A DNA stretch of 64,000 bases from Streptomyces sp. NRRL B-24484 (lineage in GTDB: Bacteria; Actinomycetota; Actinomycetes; Streptomycetales; Streptomycetaceae). Where the stretch lies: NCBI RefSeq assembly GCF_000717715.1, contig NZ_JOAI01000014.1:86450-150449 (forward strand), in the 5' to 3' direction. Made by a program: the position numbers and the translations under genes. Shown piece after piece: positions 43,465-52,086 of the stretch (its first letter is position 1; the number at the start of each line of letters is the position of its first letter). The notes beneath the pieces are model-generated. The model searched no databases. It saw only the letters and a list, made by a program, of their open reading frames with translations, and had not been told where the DNA came from.

Positions 43465-43561
43465 TAGCATTCGCGCGCCGCGGGCTAGTGAAAACATAGA
43501 ATTCCTCGGCTTGAACTTTGCCGGGGTCCCGAAGAAGCTGTTGGATGACATCCGGCAAAGT
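43465..43561 (+). promoter_or_regulatory. Cluster promoter module, copy 3 (second ACP-KS operon)
   Basis: TAG boxes at 43465, 43486 and 43497, TTGAAC at 43511-43516, a 17-bp spacer and GAAGCT at 43534-43539. The perfect inverted repeat is 43515-43524 with 43552-43561, again 27 bp apart as in copy 1, with matching changes in both arms. The ACP ATG is 29 bp beyond. Confidence 0.78.
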
Positions 43562-43590
43562 GGTTTCAGCAATGCGGACTGGAGGCGGGC

Positions 43591-43839
43591 ATGGCGGTTG
43601 TGACGTCAGACGAAAAGCAGCTCATCAAGGGGATCGTCTGCGACATTCTGGAGCTCGAGAGCGACGAGATCACCGATGACAGCCTGTTCGTCGAGGACCA
43701 CGACGCCGATTCGATGAGGCTCATCGAAATCCTCTCCTCCCTTGAACTGAACCTCAGGGTGACCATCGAGCAGTCGGAACTCTCCCGGATGGTGAGCCTC
43801 CAGGGGGTCTACGAGGTCGTCGGGAACATCCCTCGATGA
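43591..43839 (+). CDS. Acyl carrier protein, second system
   Basis: An 82-residue carrier protein. The 4'-phosphopantetheine site is Ser41 in DHDADSMRLIEI. The acidic helix II and length fit a discrete ACP. It starts an operon and overlaps the KS-like gene by four bases (ATGA), so it probably serves that KS pair rather than the angucycline minimal PKS, which has its own ACP at 58.0 kb. The Sfp-type transferase at 63.1 kb could activate it. Confidence 0.88.
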   Translation: MAVVTSDEKQLIKGIVCDILELESDEITDDSLFVEDHDADSMRLIEILSSLELNLRVTIEQSELSRMVSLQGVYEVVGNIPR

Positions 43840-44915
43840 GCACGGTCGATTCGGCGGGTCCCGGCCTCGCCGTCATCGGGTGGGCGGTGACCTCGCCCTA
43901 CGGCATCGGCCGGTCGGTGTTCTCCGACGGGCTGGCGGCCGGGCGTCCCACGGAGCAGCCGATCGAGCGAGGACAGGGGCTGGCCGGGACGGCGTGCCTG
44001 GTTCCGGATTTCGACTCGCGGGCCGTCCTCGGGAAAAAGGGCACCCGGATGATGAACCGGGTGACCGGGATGGCGGTCTCGACCATCGGTGATCTGCTCC
44101 GGGACCTGAACGGCCACGAGCTCGATCCGGACACGACCGGACTGGTCGTCGGAACGACGGTCGGGAGTGCGCAGAGCACCATCGACTTCACGCGCGGCTC
44201 GCTCACCGGCGAGCGGCCCTTCCACGTCGAACCGGGCCTCATCCCGTACGCGGTGATGAACGGGGCGGCCGGACAGTGCGCCATCTGGCACGGGGTCAAG
44301 GGGCCGAACGCCACGCTCGCCGCCGGCCGCTCGGCGGGCCTGCTCGCGCTCAACTACGCCCGCCGCCTCCTGCTCACCGGCCGGGCGGGAACCGTACTGT
44401 GCGGTGCTGCCGAGGAGTACTCGGTGGCCCGCGCCTGGATCTCCGAGCGCAGCGCCGGAACCGATGCCCCCGGCGCTGTGCTCGGTGAAGGTTGCGCGAT
44501 GTTCGCGCTGACCACCGAGCCCACGGACCGGCCGCCGCTCGCCACCCTGCTCGCGGTGAAGGCGATGACCTGCAGTGACGGGGACTGGTACGCAATCGTC
44601 CGCCGGTGCACCGAGCAGGCGATGGCGGCGGCCGGCGTGCAGCCCTCCGACGTGTGGACGGCCTGCCCCTCCGGCGCCGTCGGTGCGGCCGGGCAGGCCG
44701 AGCGGGCCGTGCTCGGTGATCTCTTCGAGGTCGGTGACCGGCTGGTGTCCGTGACCGAGCTGATCGGAGAGACCCACGCCGCGTCGGGGGCTCTGCAGCT
44801 CGCGGCAGTGCTCGGTCTGGCCGGACGGGACCCGGAGTCCGCACGGCGGCTGGCCGTGGTCACCTCGACCGACGAGGGCGGCACCGTGGTGGTCTGCCTG
44901 GCGCGGCTGGGCTGA
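43836..44915 (+). CDS. Ketosynthase-like protein without catalytic residues (CLF-like)
   Basis: A 359-residue thiolase-fold protein related to KAS II and chain length factors, but shorter than the usual 400-420. The nucleophile Cys is Arg165 (AAGRSAGLLAL). The two catalytic His positions are Cys277 (TACPSG where AHGTG is expected) and Glu312 (IGETHAASG where GHT is expected), and the active-site Lys is also missing. Classical chain length factors have Gln at the Cys site, so this one is unusual. It is coupled to the ACP gene, and an intact KS follows, which suggests a heterodimer. Confidence 0.85.
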   Translation: MSTVDSAGPGLAVIGWAVTSPYGIGRSVFSDGLAAGRPTEQPIERGQGLAGTACLVPDFDSRAVLGKKGTRMMNRVTGMAVSTIGDLLRDLNGHELDPDTTGLVVGTTVGSAQSTIDFTRGSLTGERPFHVEPGLIPYAVMNGAAGQCAIWHGVKGPNATLAAGRSAGLLALNYARRLLLTGRAGTVLCGAAEEYSVARAWISERSAGTDAPGAVLGEGCAMFALTTEPTDRPPLATLLAVKAMTCSDGDWYAIVRRCTEQAMAAAGVQPSDVWTACPSGAVGAAGQAERAVLGDLFEVGDRLVSVTELIGETHAASGALQLAAVLGLAGRDPESARRLAVVTSTDEGGTVVVCLARLG

Positions 44916-45021
44916 GCCCTTCCTGCGCCGGTGGCCGGGTGCTGCAGCGGTGTCCTGTTGTATCGCGTGGTTCAGATGCCCGAGGCCCGCTCGGGGCAGG
45001 CATGGGAGGGTTGGAACGGAC

Positions 45022-46272
45022 ATGGGTGATGTGCTTGCCGCGCATGCGCGGCCTGCCCACGACCGGGTGGTGATCACCGGGTTGGGCGTGTTCTCCAGCA
45101 TCGGCATCGGTGTGGAGGAATTCGCTGCGGGACTGCGGGAGGGCCGCAACGGCGTCTCGCCGATCTCGGTCTTCGACACGGCCGGCTTCGCGCACGCCAA
45201 CGGCTGCGAGGTGCCCGGCTTCGAGCCGGAACAGTGGCTGGAGCGGTGGTCCGTCGACGAGCTCGGGCGGACCAGCCAGTTCGCGGTCGCGGCGGCCCGG
45301 ATGGCGGTGCGCGATGCCGGGCTCACGGACGAAGGTCTGCGCGCGCGGCGGGTGCAGATCTCGATCGGCACCACCGACGGCGAGTCGCAGGACCTGGACC
45401 ACCTGGCCCGGACCTGGGTGGAGTCCGGGCCGCAGGACTGGGATCCGGACGTGACGCGACGGGTCGGAGCCGGACGGCTGTCGGCGGCGGTCGCCTGGGA
45501 GCTGGGGCTGTCCGACGCCGAGGCGCTGACCCTGGCGACGGCGTGTTCGGCGGGCAACTACGCGATCGGCATGGGCTTCGACGCGATCCGGGTCGGTGAC
45601 GCGGACATCGCGCTGTGCGGTGGGGCCGATGCGATGTGCCGGAAGTCCTTCACGGCGTTCTACCGGCTGGGCACCATCGCACCGGACTTCTGTCGACCGT
45701 TCGACCGGGACCGCCAGGGAATCCTGACGGGTGAGGGTGCCGGCGTGCTGGTGCTGGAGCGGCTCGACTCCGCCCTCGCCCGGGGGGCGCGGATCTATGC
45801 CGAAGTACTGGGCTACGGCCTGAGCTGCGACGCCTACCACCCGGTGCAGCCCGAACAGTCGAGCATCGCGCGCTGCATGCGCTCGGCCCTCTCGGACGCC
45901 GGCGTGCGGCCCGAGGAGGTGGACCTCGTCTCCGCGCACGGCACCGGGACGAAGACCAACGACGTGACCGAGTCCCGGGCGATACGCGACGTGTTCTCCG
46001 GGATGCCGCCGCGCACGGTCTCGCTGAAGTCCATGCTCGGCCACACCATGGGGGCGGCCAGCGCGCTCGGGGCGATCGCCTGCTCCCTGGCCATCACCCA
46101 CGGGTTCATCCCGCCGACGATCAACCACCGGGAGACCGATCCCGAGTGCGAGATCGACTGCGTGCCCAACGAGTCCGTCCCCGCCGATCTGCGGGTGGTG
46201 CAGAACAACGGCCTGGCCTTCGCGGGCAACAACGCGGTCGTCGTGCTCGGCAGGCATCGGCCCCCGGCATGA
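45022..46272 (+). CDS. Beta-ketoacyl synthase, second condensing system
   Basis: A 416-residue KAS II-type enzyme with all catalytic residues: Cys175 (TACSAGN), His306 (AHGTGTKTND), Lys336 and His341 (SLKSMLGHTMG). It should condense malonyl-ACP with an acyl chain. ATG 45022 follows GGGAGGGTTGGAACGG. It lies about 100 bp after the KS-like gene on the same strand. Together with that protein and the ACP it forms a separate condensing unit. No dehydratase or enoyl reductase is nearby, so the chain may be short or reduced by enzymes outside the window. Confidence 0.9.
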   Translation: MGDVLAAHARPAHDRVVITGLGVFSSIGIGVEEFAAGLREGRNGVSPISVFDTAGFAHANGCEVPGFEPEQWLERWSVDELGRTSQFAVAAARMAVRDAGLTDEGLRARRVQISIGTTDGESQDLDHLARTWVESGPQDWDPDVTRRVGAGRLSAAVAWELGLSDAEALTLATACSAGNYAIGMGFDAIRVGDADIALCGGADAMCRKSFTAFYRLGTIAPDFCRPFDRDRQGILTGEGAGVLVLERLDSALARGARIYAEVLGYGLSCDAYHPVQPEQSSIARCMRSALSDAGVRPEEVDLVSAHGTGTKTNDVTESRAIRDVFSGMPPRTVSLKSMLGHTMGAASALGAIACSLAITHGFIPPTINHRETDPECEIDCVPNESVPADLRVVQNNGLAFAGNNAVVVLGRHRPPA

Positions 46273-46319
46273 CGTCCGCCCACGGGCTTCCGGTCGACTG
46301 GTAGAGAAGGGCATGCCCG

Positions 46320-47363
46320 ATGAAGTATTTCGTCCTGGGGAAGACCGGACTGAGGGTCTCCGAACTCTGTTTCGGTGCCGGCACCTTCGGCGCCGGCGAC
46401 TGGGGGGCACCGAAGGAGGTCGCCGGCCGGCTGATCGACCTGTACGCCGAAGCGGGCGGCAACTTCCTGGACACCGCCAACGTGTACGGGGGCGGCCGGT
46501 CGGAGACGTACCTCGGTGACCTGCTGGCCGGTCGTCGGCACGAGTTCGTGCTGGCGACCAAGTACAACGCGATGACCCGACCGGGAGACGTGAACTCGGC
46601 GGGCAACCACCGGAAGAACCTGGTCGACTCGCTGGAGACGAGCCTGCGCCGGCTGAAGACCGACCACGTGGACCTGCTGTGGCTGCACGCACGTGACGGC
46701 TTCACGCCGGTCGAGGAGGTCATGCGGGCGCTGGACGACCAGGTGAGGGCCGGAAAGGTGCTCTACGTCGGCGCCTCGAACTGGCCCGCCTGGGAGATCT
46801 CCAGGGCCAACGTGCTGGCCGACCTCCGCGGCTGGTCGGCCTTCGCGGCGCTCCAGATCCGCTACAACCTCCTCGAACGGACCCCGGAGCGGGAGCTCCT
46901 TCCGATGGCCCGGAGCTGTGGCGTCAGCGCGCTCGCCTGGGGGCCCCTGGCGGAAGGCCGACTGACCGGCAAGTACCTGCGGGGCGGCACGGGCCGCCTC
47001 AGCGCGGAGAACTGGGCGGGAGAGGACCGGCGCGACGACGGGATCGTCCGCGAGGTGGTCGAGATCGCCGCCGAAGGCGGGTGGACGCCCGCCCAGGTCG
47101 CTCTCGCCTGGCTGCGCAGTCGTCCGGGAGCGGTGCACCCGATCCTCGGTGCGACCACCGAGGACCAGTTGCGTGACAACCTCGCGTGCCTGGACGTACG
47201 GCTGGGCGAGGCGGAACTCGCCCGCCTCGACGAGCTGAGCCGGATCGACCTCGGCGCCCCCCACGAGCAGCTGCGCCTCCCCAAGTTCACGACGTCCTGC
47301 TACGGCGATCGGTGGCAGGACATCGCCGATCTGCAGGGCCGGGGACTGGCCGATCTCCGCTGA
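46320..47363 (+). CDS. Aldo/keto reductase, possible NDP-deoxysugar reductase
   Basis: A 347-residue NADPH-dependent aldo/keto reductase. The tetrad is visible as Asp and Tyr in LDTANVYGGGRSE, Lys in LATKYN and His in LLWLHARDG. The group includes the EryBII/TylCII-type NDP-hexose 2,3-enoyl or C-3 reductases of deoxysugar pathways. Neighbouring sugar genes support that role. Reduction of an intermediate from the adjacent KS system is an alternative. Confidence 0.85.
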   Translation: MKYFVLGKTGLRVSELCFGAGTFGAGDWGAPKEVAGRLIDLYAEAGGNFLDTANVYGGGRSETYLGDLLAGRRHEFVLATKYNAMTRPGDVNSAGNHRKNLVDSLETSLRRLKTDHVDLLWLHARDGFTPVEEVMRALDDQVRAGKVLYVGASNWPAWEISRANVLADLRGWSAFAALQIRYNLLERTPERELLPMARSCGVSALAWGPLAEGRLTGKYLRGGTGRLSAENWAGEDRRDDGIVREVVEIAAEGGWTPAQVALAWLRSRPGAVHPILGATTEDQLRDNLACLDVRLGEAELARLDELSRIDLGAPHEQLRLPKFTTSCYGDRWQDIADLQGRGLADLR

Positions 47364-47420
47364 GGAGCAGAACGCGAAAGCCGTTCCGGAGGGACGCCCT
47401 CCACGGGATATGGAGTACTG

Positions 47421-48581
47421 ATGCGAATCCTCTTCGTCGCCGCCGGCAGCCTCGCCACCGCGTTCGCGCTCGCCCCGGTCGCGACGGCCGCGCGCAACGC
47501 GGGCCATGCCGTCGTCATGGCCGCCAACGACGACGTGATACCGGCGATCACGGGTGTGGGTCTGCCCGCGGTGTCGGTCTCGTCGCTGCCGATCGGACAC
47601 TTCGTCCACACGGACAGGTCGGGTCGGCCGGCGGAGATCCCCGCGGTGCCGGAAGAGCAGATCCCCTTCACCGGACGCTGGTTCGGGCGGATGGCCGCCG
47701 CGTGGCTGGACCCGCTCGACGAGCTGGCCCGCGTGTGGCGGCCCGACGTCGTCGTGGGCGGCACGATGTCGTACGCCGCCGGCCTCCTCGCGGCCCGGCT
47801 CGGCGTCCCGTACGTGCGCCACGCCTGGGACGCGATCGAGGCGACCGCGATGGACCGCGGAGCGGTGGAGGAACTCGGCCCCGAGCTGGCTGAGTTGGGG
47901 TTGGGGTGGCTGCCGGAGCCGGAGCTGTTCATCGACGTCTGTCCGCCGGGCCTGCGTCCCCCCGAGTCCCATCCGGCGAAGCGCACCATGGGGATGCGCT
48001 GGATCCCGGTCAACGGGCAGCGGCAGCTCGAGCCGTGGATGCTCGCCCGGTCGGACAGGCCGCGACTGTGCCTGACCACCGGCAGCCGCGTGGCGCACGA
48101 CGTGGACGACCACGACATCCGGCGCCGCTCGTACGACTTCCTGCGCTCCCTGGCGGTCGCCCTCGGGAAGCTGGACGTCGACCTGGTGGTGGCCGCGCCC
48201 GACAAGGCCGGTGAGGCCCTGCGGGCGGAGGTGCCGGGCGTGCGGGCCGGATGGGTGCCGCTGGACGTGCTGGCACCGACCTGCGACGTCGTCGTGCACC
48301 ACGGAGGGGGCACCACGAGCCTGACGGCGATGACCGCCGCCGTGCCGCAGGTCGCCATTCCCCAGGGCGCCGTCCAGAACCTGGGTGCGCAACGGCTCTC
48401 CCGGTACGGGGCCGCCGTCACCCTCTTCGGCACCGAGGGGTCACCCGAGGCGATCGTCGGCGCGTGCCAGGAGATCCTCGGCGATCCCTCGTACGCCGAC
48501 CGCGCCCGCGCGCTCTCCCGGGAGATCGCCGAACTCGCCCCGCCCGCCCGGGCGGTGGACGCCATCGCCGAGTTGGTCTAG
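47421..48581 (+). CDS. Glycosyltransferase (GT1 family, aromatic polyketide type)
   Basis: A 386-residue GT-B enzyme that moves an NDP-deoxysugar to the aglycone. The start MRILFVAAGSLATAFALAPV and C-terminal nucleotide-sugar motif CDVVVHHGGGTTSLTAMTAAVPQV with GAVQNLGAQRL are typical of UrdGT/LanGT-like enzymes. It lies between sugar reductase genes. Only one glycosyltransferase is visible, so one sugar or an iteratively acting enzyme is likely unless others lie past 64 kb. Confidence 0.92.
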   Translation: MRILFVAAGSLATAFALAPVATAARNAGHAVVMAANDDVIPAITGVGLPAVSVSSLPIGHFVHTDRSGRPAEIPAVPEEQIPFTGRWFGRMAAAWLDPLDELARVWRPDVVVGGTMSYAAGLLAARLGVPYVRHAWDAIEATAMDRGAVEELGPELAELGLGWLPEPELFIDVCPPGLRPPESHPAKRTMGMRWIPVNGQRQLEPWMLARSDRPRLCLTTGSRVAHDVDDHDIRRRSYDFLRSLAVALGKLDVDLVVAAPDKAGEALRAEVPGVRAGWVPLDVLAPTCDVVVHHGGGTTSLTAMTAAVPQVAIPQGAVQNLGAQRLSRYGAAVTLFGTEGSPEAIVGACQEILGDPSYADRARALSREIAELAPPARAVDAIAELV

Positions 48582-48590
48582 GGGGCAGCG

Positions 48591-49349
48591 ATGGAGATCA
48601 TCGGTCGGGGATTCCTCGCCGGGCACCTCGCACCGCTCGCCCACGAGCACGCCGACGCGGTGGCACTGGCCGCAGGGGTCTCGTGGGCCAGCGGCACCTC
48701 CGCCGCCGACTTCGCACGCGAGCGCCGGCTGTTCCGCCGGGTGCTGGACCGCTGCCGGGCGTCGGGCCGGACGCTGGTCTTCTTCTCCACGGCCTCGGCC
48801 GGCGTCTACGGCGCCGACCGGCCCGGCCGCGAGGACGACGCGGTCACGGCCCGCAGCGCCTACGGCGAGCACAAGCTCGGCATGGAGCGGGAGTTGCTCG
48901 ACTCCGGGACGGACTGCCTGGTCCTGCGGCTGGGACATCTCGTCGGCCCCGGCCAGCCCGCCCACCAACTGCTTCCCACCCTGGTGGAGTCCCTCGGCGC
49001 CGGGCGGATCGCGATCCAGCGCCGTGCCACCCGTGATGTGATCGACGTCCGGCACGTGGTCACCGTCATCGATCTGCTGCTGCGCCGCGGAGTCCGGCAG
49101 GAGACGCTCAACGTCGCCTCGGGCACGGCCGTACCCGTGGAGCGCATCGTCGACCATCTCGAGTTCCGGCTCGGCCTCTCGGCCGCCAGGCGGTACGAGG
49201 ACACCGGAACGTCGCACCTCGTGTCGGTCGACAAGTTGCACGCGCTGCTGCCCGAGGTCGGCGGATTCGGCTTCGGCCCCGACTACTACCGGACGGTGCT
49301 CGACGGCTACCTGTCCGCGACGCGAGGCGGCGGGGAGTCGGCCCCGTGA
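48591..49349 (+). CDS. NAD-dependent epimerase/dehydratase family, NDP-hexose 4-ketoreductase type
   Basis: A 252-residue short-chain dehydrogenase of the extended type. The catalytic triad is STAS and YGEHK (in SAYGEHKLGMERELL). The N-terminal Rossmann loop is short (IIGRGFLAGHLAP), as in the UrdR/LanR/JadV-type 4-ketoreductases of angucycline sugar pathways. It lies 10 bp after the glycosyltransferase and overlaps the next gene by GTGA. The stereochemical outcome cannot be told. Confidence 0.82.
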   Translation: MEIIGRGFLAGHLAPLAHEHADAVALAAGVSWASGTSAADFARERRLFRRVLDRCRASGRTLVFFSTASAGVYGADRPGREDDAVTARSAYGEHKLGMERELLDSGTDCLVLRLGHLVGPGQPAHQLLPTLVESLGAGRIAIQRRATRDVIDVRHVVTVIDLLLRRGVRQETLNVASGTAVPVERIVDHLEFRLGLSAARRYEDTGTSHLVSVDKLHALLPEVGGFGFGPDYYRTVLDGYLSATRGGGESAP

Positions 49350-50320
49350 CGCCACCGGTGCGGATCGGGATCATGGGCTGCGCGGACATCGCCAGGCGTC
49401 GGATGCTCCCGGCGATGGCGGCGGCGGACGACATGGAGGTCGTCGCGGTCGCCAGCCGCACCGGCCCGACGGCCGAGGAGCTCGCCGGTGCGTACGGCTG
49501 CCGCCCGGTCACCGGGTACGACGGGCTGCTGGCGCTTCCCGAGGTGGATGCCGTGTACGTCCCGCTGCCCCTGGCCCTGCACGCCCGATGGGCCGAGGCC
49601 GCCCTGCGCGCCGGGAAGCACGTCCTGGTGGAGAAGCCGTTGACCGCGGACCCCCGGGAGACCCGCCGGCTGCTGGACCTGGCCCGCTCGCGAGGACTGG
49701 TGCTGATGGAGAACGTGATGTTCGTCCACCATCACCGGCACGACGCCGTCCGGCGCCTGCTGGAGCACGGAGCCATCGGTGAACTGCGGTCCTTCCACGC
49801 CGACTTCACCGTCCCTCGGCTGCCGGACGACGACATCCGGTACCGGCCGGAGCTGGGCGGCGGGGCGCTCTGGGACGTCGGGCTCTACCCGGTCCGGGCC
49901 GCGATGCACTTCCTCGGCGACGACCTGGAGGTGGTCGGTGCGGCGCTCGGCGCCGGCCCCGGGCGCCGGGTCGACACCTCGGGAGCCGTGCTGCTGCGGC
50001 GGCGGGACGGCGTCACGGCGCAGCTGGCCTTCGGGCTCGATCACGCCTATGCCTCCCGCTACCGGTTGTGCGGCAGCACCGGGCAGATCCGGGTGGATCG
50101 TGCCTTCGCGCCGCCCGCCGACCACGTTCCGGTGATCCGGGTCGACAGCGGTACCGGCAGCCGGGAGATCCCGCTCGCCCCGGACGATCAGGTGCGCAAC
50201 AGCCTCGGGGCGTTCACCGCGGCCGTGCGCGAGAGGAAGGCGGACGACGCGGTGGTCCGCAGCTGCATACGCCAGGCCGATCTGCTGGCGCTGGTGAGTG
50301 AAGGAGGAACTTGGAAATGA
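49346..50320 (+). CDS. Gfo/Idh/MocA family oxidoreductase, NDP-hexose 3-ketoreductase type
   Basis: A 324-residue oxidoreductase. GIMGCADIARRRMLPAM is the NAD(P)-binding loop, HVLVEKPLT contains the conserved EKP Lys, and GGGALWDVGLYPV contains the catalytic Asp/Tyr region. It resembles LanT/UrdT/OleW-like enzymes that reduce the C-3 keto group after 2,3-dehydration of NDP-4-keto-6-deoxyglucose. The 2,3-dehydratase, 4,6-dehydratase and nucleotidyltransferase are not in the window and should lie to the right or elsewhere. Confidence 0.85.
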   Translation: MTPPVRIGIMGCADIARRRMLPAMAAADDMEVVAVASRTGPTAEELAGAYGCRPVTGYDGLLALPEVDAVYVPLPLALHARWAEAALRAGKHVLVEKPLTADPRETRRLLDLARSRGLVLMENVMFVHHHRHDAVRRLLEHGAIGELRSFHADFTVPRLPDDDIRYRPELGGGALWDVGLYPVRAAMHFLGDDLEVVGAALGAGPGRRVDTSGAVLLRRRDGVTAQLAFGLDHAYASRYRLCGSTGQIRVDRAFAPPADHVPVIRVDSGTGSREIPLAPDDQVRNSLGAFTAAVRERKADDAVVRSCIRQADLLALVSEGGTWK

Positions 50321-51270
50321 TCACTCTGGAAGCAGTCGAATCCTTCTTCCCCGACCGCACGGTCACGGTGGAGGAGCGCGCGGCCGAGCTGGGGCTCAAC
50401 CCCGCGCAGACGCACATGTTCCGCAGGATCCACGGGCTCGACCGGATGCACTACGACCCCGGTCTGAGCCTGTACGACCTGGTCCTGCCGGCGGCCAGGA
50501 GGATCCTGGGGCAGGTCGATCCCCGGTCGGTGCGGTACCTGATCTACTGCCACGCGCTCCACGGCGGGCGCAGCGTGGGGCCGGAGACCGCGCAGGACAT
50601 CAAGCAGCTCCTGGGGCTGGAGAACGCGACCGCGTTCGCCATGACCCAGCAGAACTGCGCCATTGCGCTCAGCGCGATCGACGTCGCCGGTGCACTGCTC
50701 CGGGCCGACGCGGATCCCGAGGCCCGGGCGCTGGTGGTGACGGGCGACAAGCCCCGCCACCGGGCGGCGCAGCTGGTGATGAACACCTGTGTGGTCGGGG
50801 ACGGCTCCGCTTCCGCCCTGGTGGCCTGGAACGGCTCGGGCACGGCTGTCCGCTCCTTCGTGACGAGGACGAGGGGCGAGTTCTCGGACGGCATGATGAG
50901 TTCCCCCGCGCTGATCAGGGCCGAGTCGGAGATGCGGCCGCGTCTCATGGTCGAGGTGATGCGGGAGGCGGCGGACCGGGCGGGCTGCACGCTGGACGAC
51001 ATCCAGGTGGTCATCGCGCCGAATCCGAACACCACCCTGTGGCAGGACACGATCAAGGACGAGGCTCTGCGGAGCAAGTTCTTCTTCGACAACATCCCGC
51101 GCTACAGCCATTGCCTCGCCTCGGACGTCCTCATCAACTACGCCACCCTGGGCGAAGAGAAGCGCTTCGAACCGGACCGTCCCGCCATGTTCGTGGCGAT
51201 CGGGGTCGGCATGACGTTCTCCGCCATGGTCTTCACACCGTCGTCGAACACGGGGGGACCCCGGTCATGA
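50317..51270 (+). CDS. KASIII-like enzyme (CerJ/DpsC-type acyltransferase or starter synthase)
   Basis: A 317-residue thiolase-fold protein of the KAS III superfamily. The Cys nucleophile is in MTQQNCAIALSAI. The usual His of PHQAN reads PNPN, so Asn replaces it, and the GN motif near the C-terminus reads YSHCLASD. Related proteins such as CerJ and DpsC use Cys-His-Asp and act as acyltransferases or starter-unit enzymes. ATG 50317 has AAGGAGG 9 bp upstream and overlaps the preceding stop. It may load a starter on the second KS or transfer an acyl group. Confidence 0.82.
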   Translation: MITLEAVESFFPDRTVTVEERAAELGLNPAQTHMFRRIHGLDRMHYDPGLSLYDLVLPAARRILGQVDPRSVRYLIYCHALHGGRSVGPETAQDIKQLLGLENATAFAMTQQNCAIALSAIDVAGALLRADADPEARALVVTGDKPRHRAAQLVMNTCVVGDGSASALVAWNGSGTAVRSFVTRTRGEFSDGMMSSPALIRAESEMRPRLMVEVMREAADRAGCTLDDIQVVIAPNPNTTLWQDTIKDEALRSKFFFDNIPRYSHCLASDVLINYATLGEEKRFEPDRPAMFVAIGVGMTFSAMVFTPSSNTGGPRS

Positions 51271-52073
51271 CCTTGCGACTTCGTACCGCCGTGTCCGTGC
51301 TGACGCCGTCCCTCCCCGTGCCGGCGTCCCGCCCCGCGGCCTCCGACGGCGTGGACGACGCCGTCGTCACGGTCGGCGGGACCCCGGACCGGGGACCCGA
51401 CGGGCAGCCCGCTCCGGCGGGACACACACGGCTGGTCGACCTGTTGGTCGACCAGGTGCCCGAGACCGGGACGGGGCCGGACCTGGTGATGCTCGCCTAC
51501 GCGCGGCCGGAGGACAGCGGCTTCAAGACGGTGGCCTCGTACCTGAACCTGCGGACCGGTGGTGACGCGCACAGCTTCGCACTCTGCGGGCAGGACCTCG
51601 GCGCCCCCTTCAGCGCGATGCGGGTGGCCGGCGCGTACGAACGGACCGGGCAGAGCAAGCGGTCGCTGCTCGCGATCCTCGACTGCGCACCGGCCGACGA
51701 GGTGACGGGGGCGGACGGTCCGTCCAACGATTCCGGGGTCCTGCTGACCTTCGACACCGGCGCCGGACCGGGGACGGTCGACACCGTCGTCTCCGTCGGG
51801 TCCGGCGAACTGGCGGCCCGTCTCGCCGAGCTGGTACCGGACGGTGGGCGGCTCCTGGTGGTGCTCGGGCCGGACGGCGATCCGGGCGCCGTCCCGGCGC
51901 AGGGTGCGGACCTGCACCGTGCCCCCCGCGAGGGTCGCGGCACGGGCGTGTGGTCGGCGCTGGTGCGGCACTGGTCGGAGTGGGAGGGCGCCTATCCGGT
52001 GGTCGTCCTCTGTGACACCGAAACCGCTTCCGGTACGAGCCACTTGCTGGTGCTGCGTGCCGCGGCGGAGTAG
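51267..52073 (+). CDS. Protein following the KASIII-like gene, possible degenerate thiolase fold
   Basis: A 268-residue protein without a recognised family. The centre FALCGQDLGAPFSAMRVAGAYERTG and the flanking GPDLVMLAYARPEDSG recall the first half of a thiolase-fold protein with Cys near residue 97 in GQDLG context, but the second half is short. It overlaps the KASIII-like gene stop (ATGA), so the two are coupled and may form a complex. This is inference; no catalytic set is clear. Confidence 0.6.
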   Translation: MTLRLRTAVSVLTPSLPVPASRPAASDGVDDAVVTVGGTPDRGPDGQPAPAGHTRLVDLLVDQVPETGTGPDLVMLAYARPEDSGFKTVASYLNLRTGGDAHSFALCGQDLGAPFSAMRVAGAYERTGQSKRSLLAILDCAPADEVTGADGPSNDSGVLLTFDTGAGPGTVDTVVSVGSGELAARLAELVPDGGRLLVVLGPDGDPGAVPAQGADLHRAPREGRGTGVWSALVRHWSEWEGAYPVVVLCDTETASGTSHLLVLRAAAE

Positions 52074-52086
52074 CGAAGGAGAGGCC

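Noticed and set aside
43591..46272. Second KS set as a highly reducing type II polyene synthase
   Set aside because: No dehydratase genes are nearby and the KS-like partner lacks the usual chain length factor features, so a polyene product is not supported.
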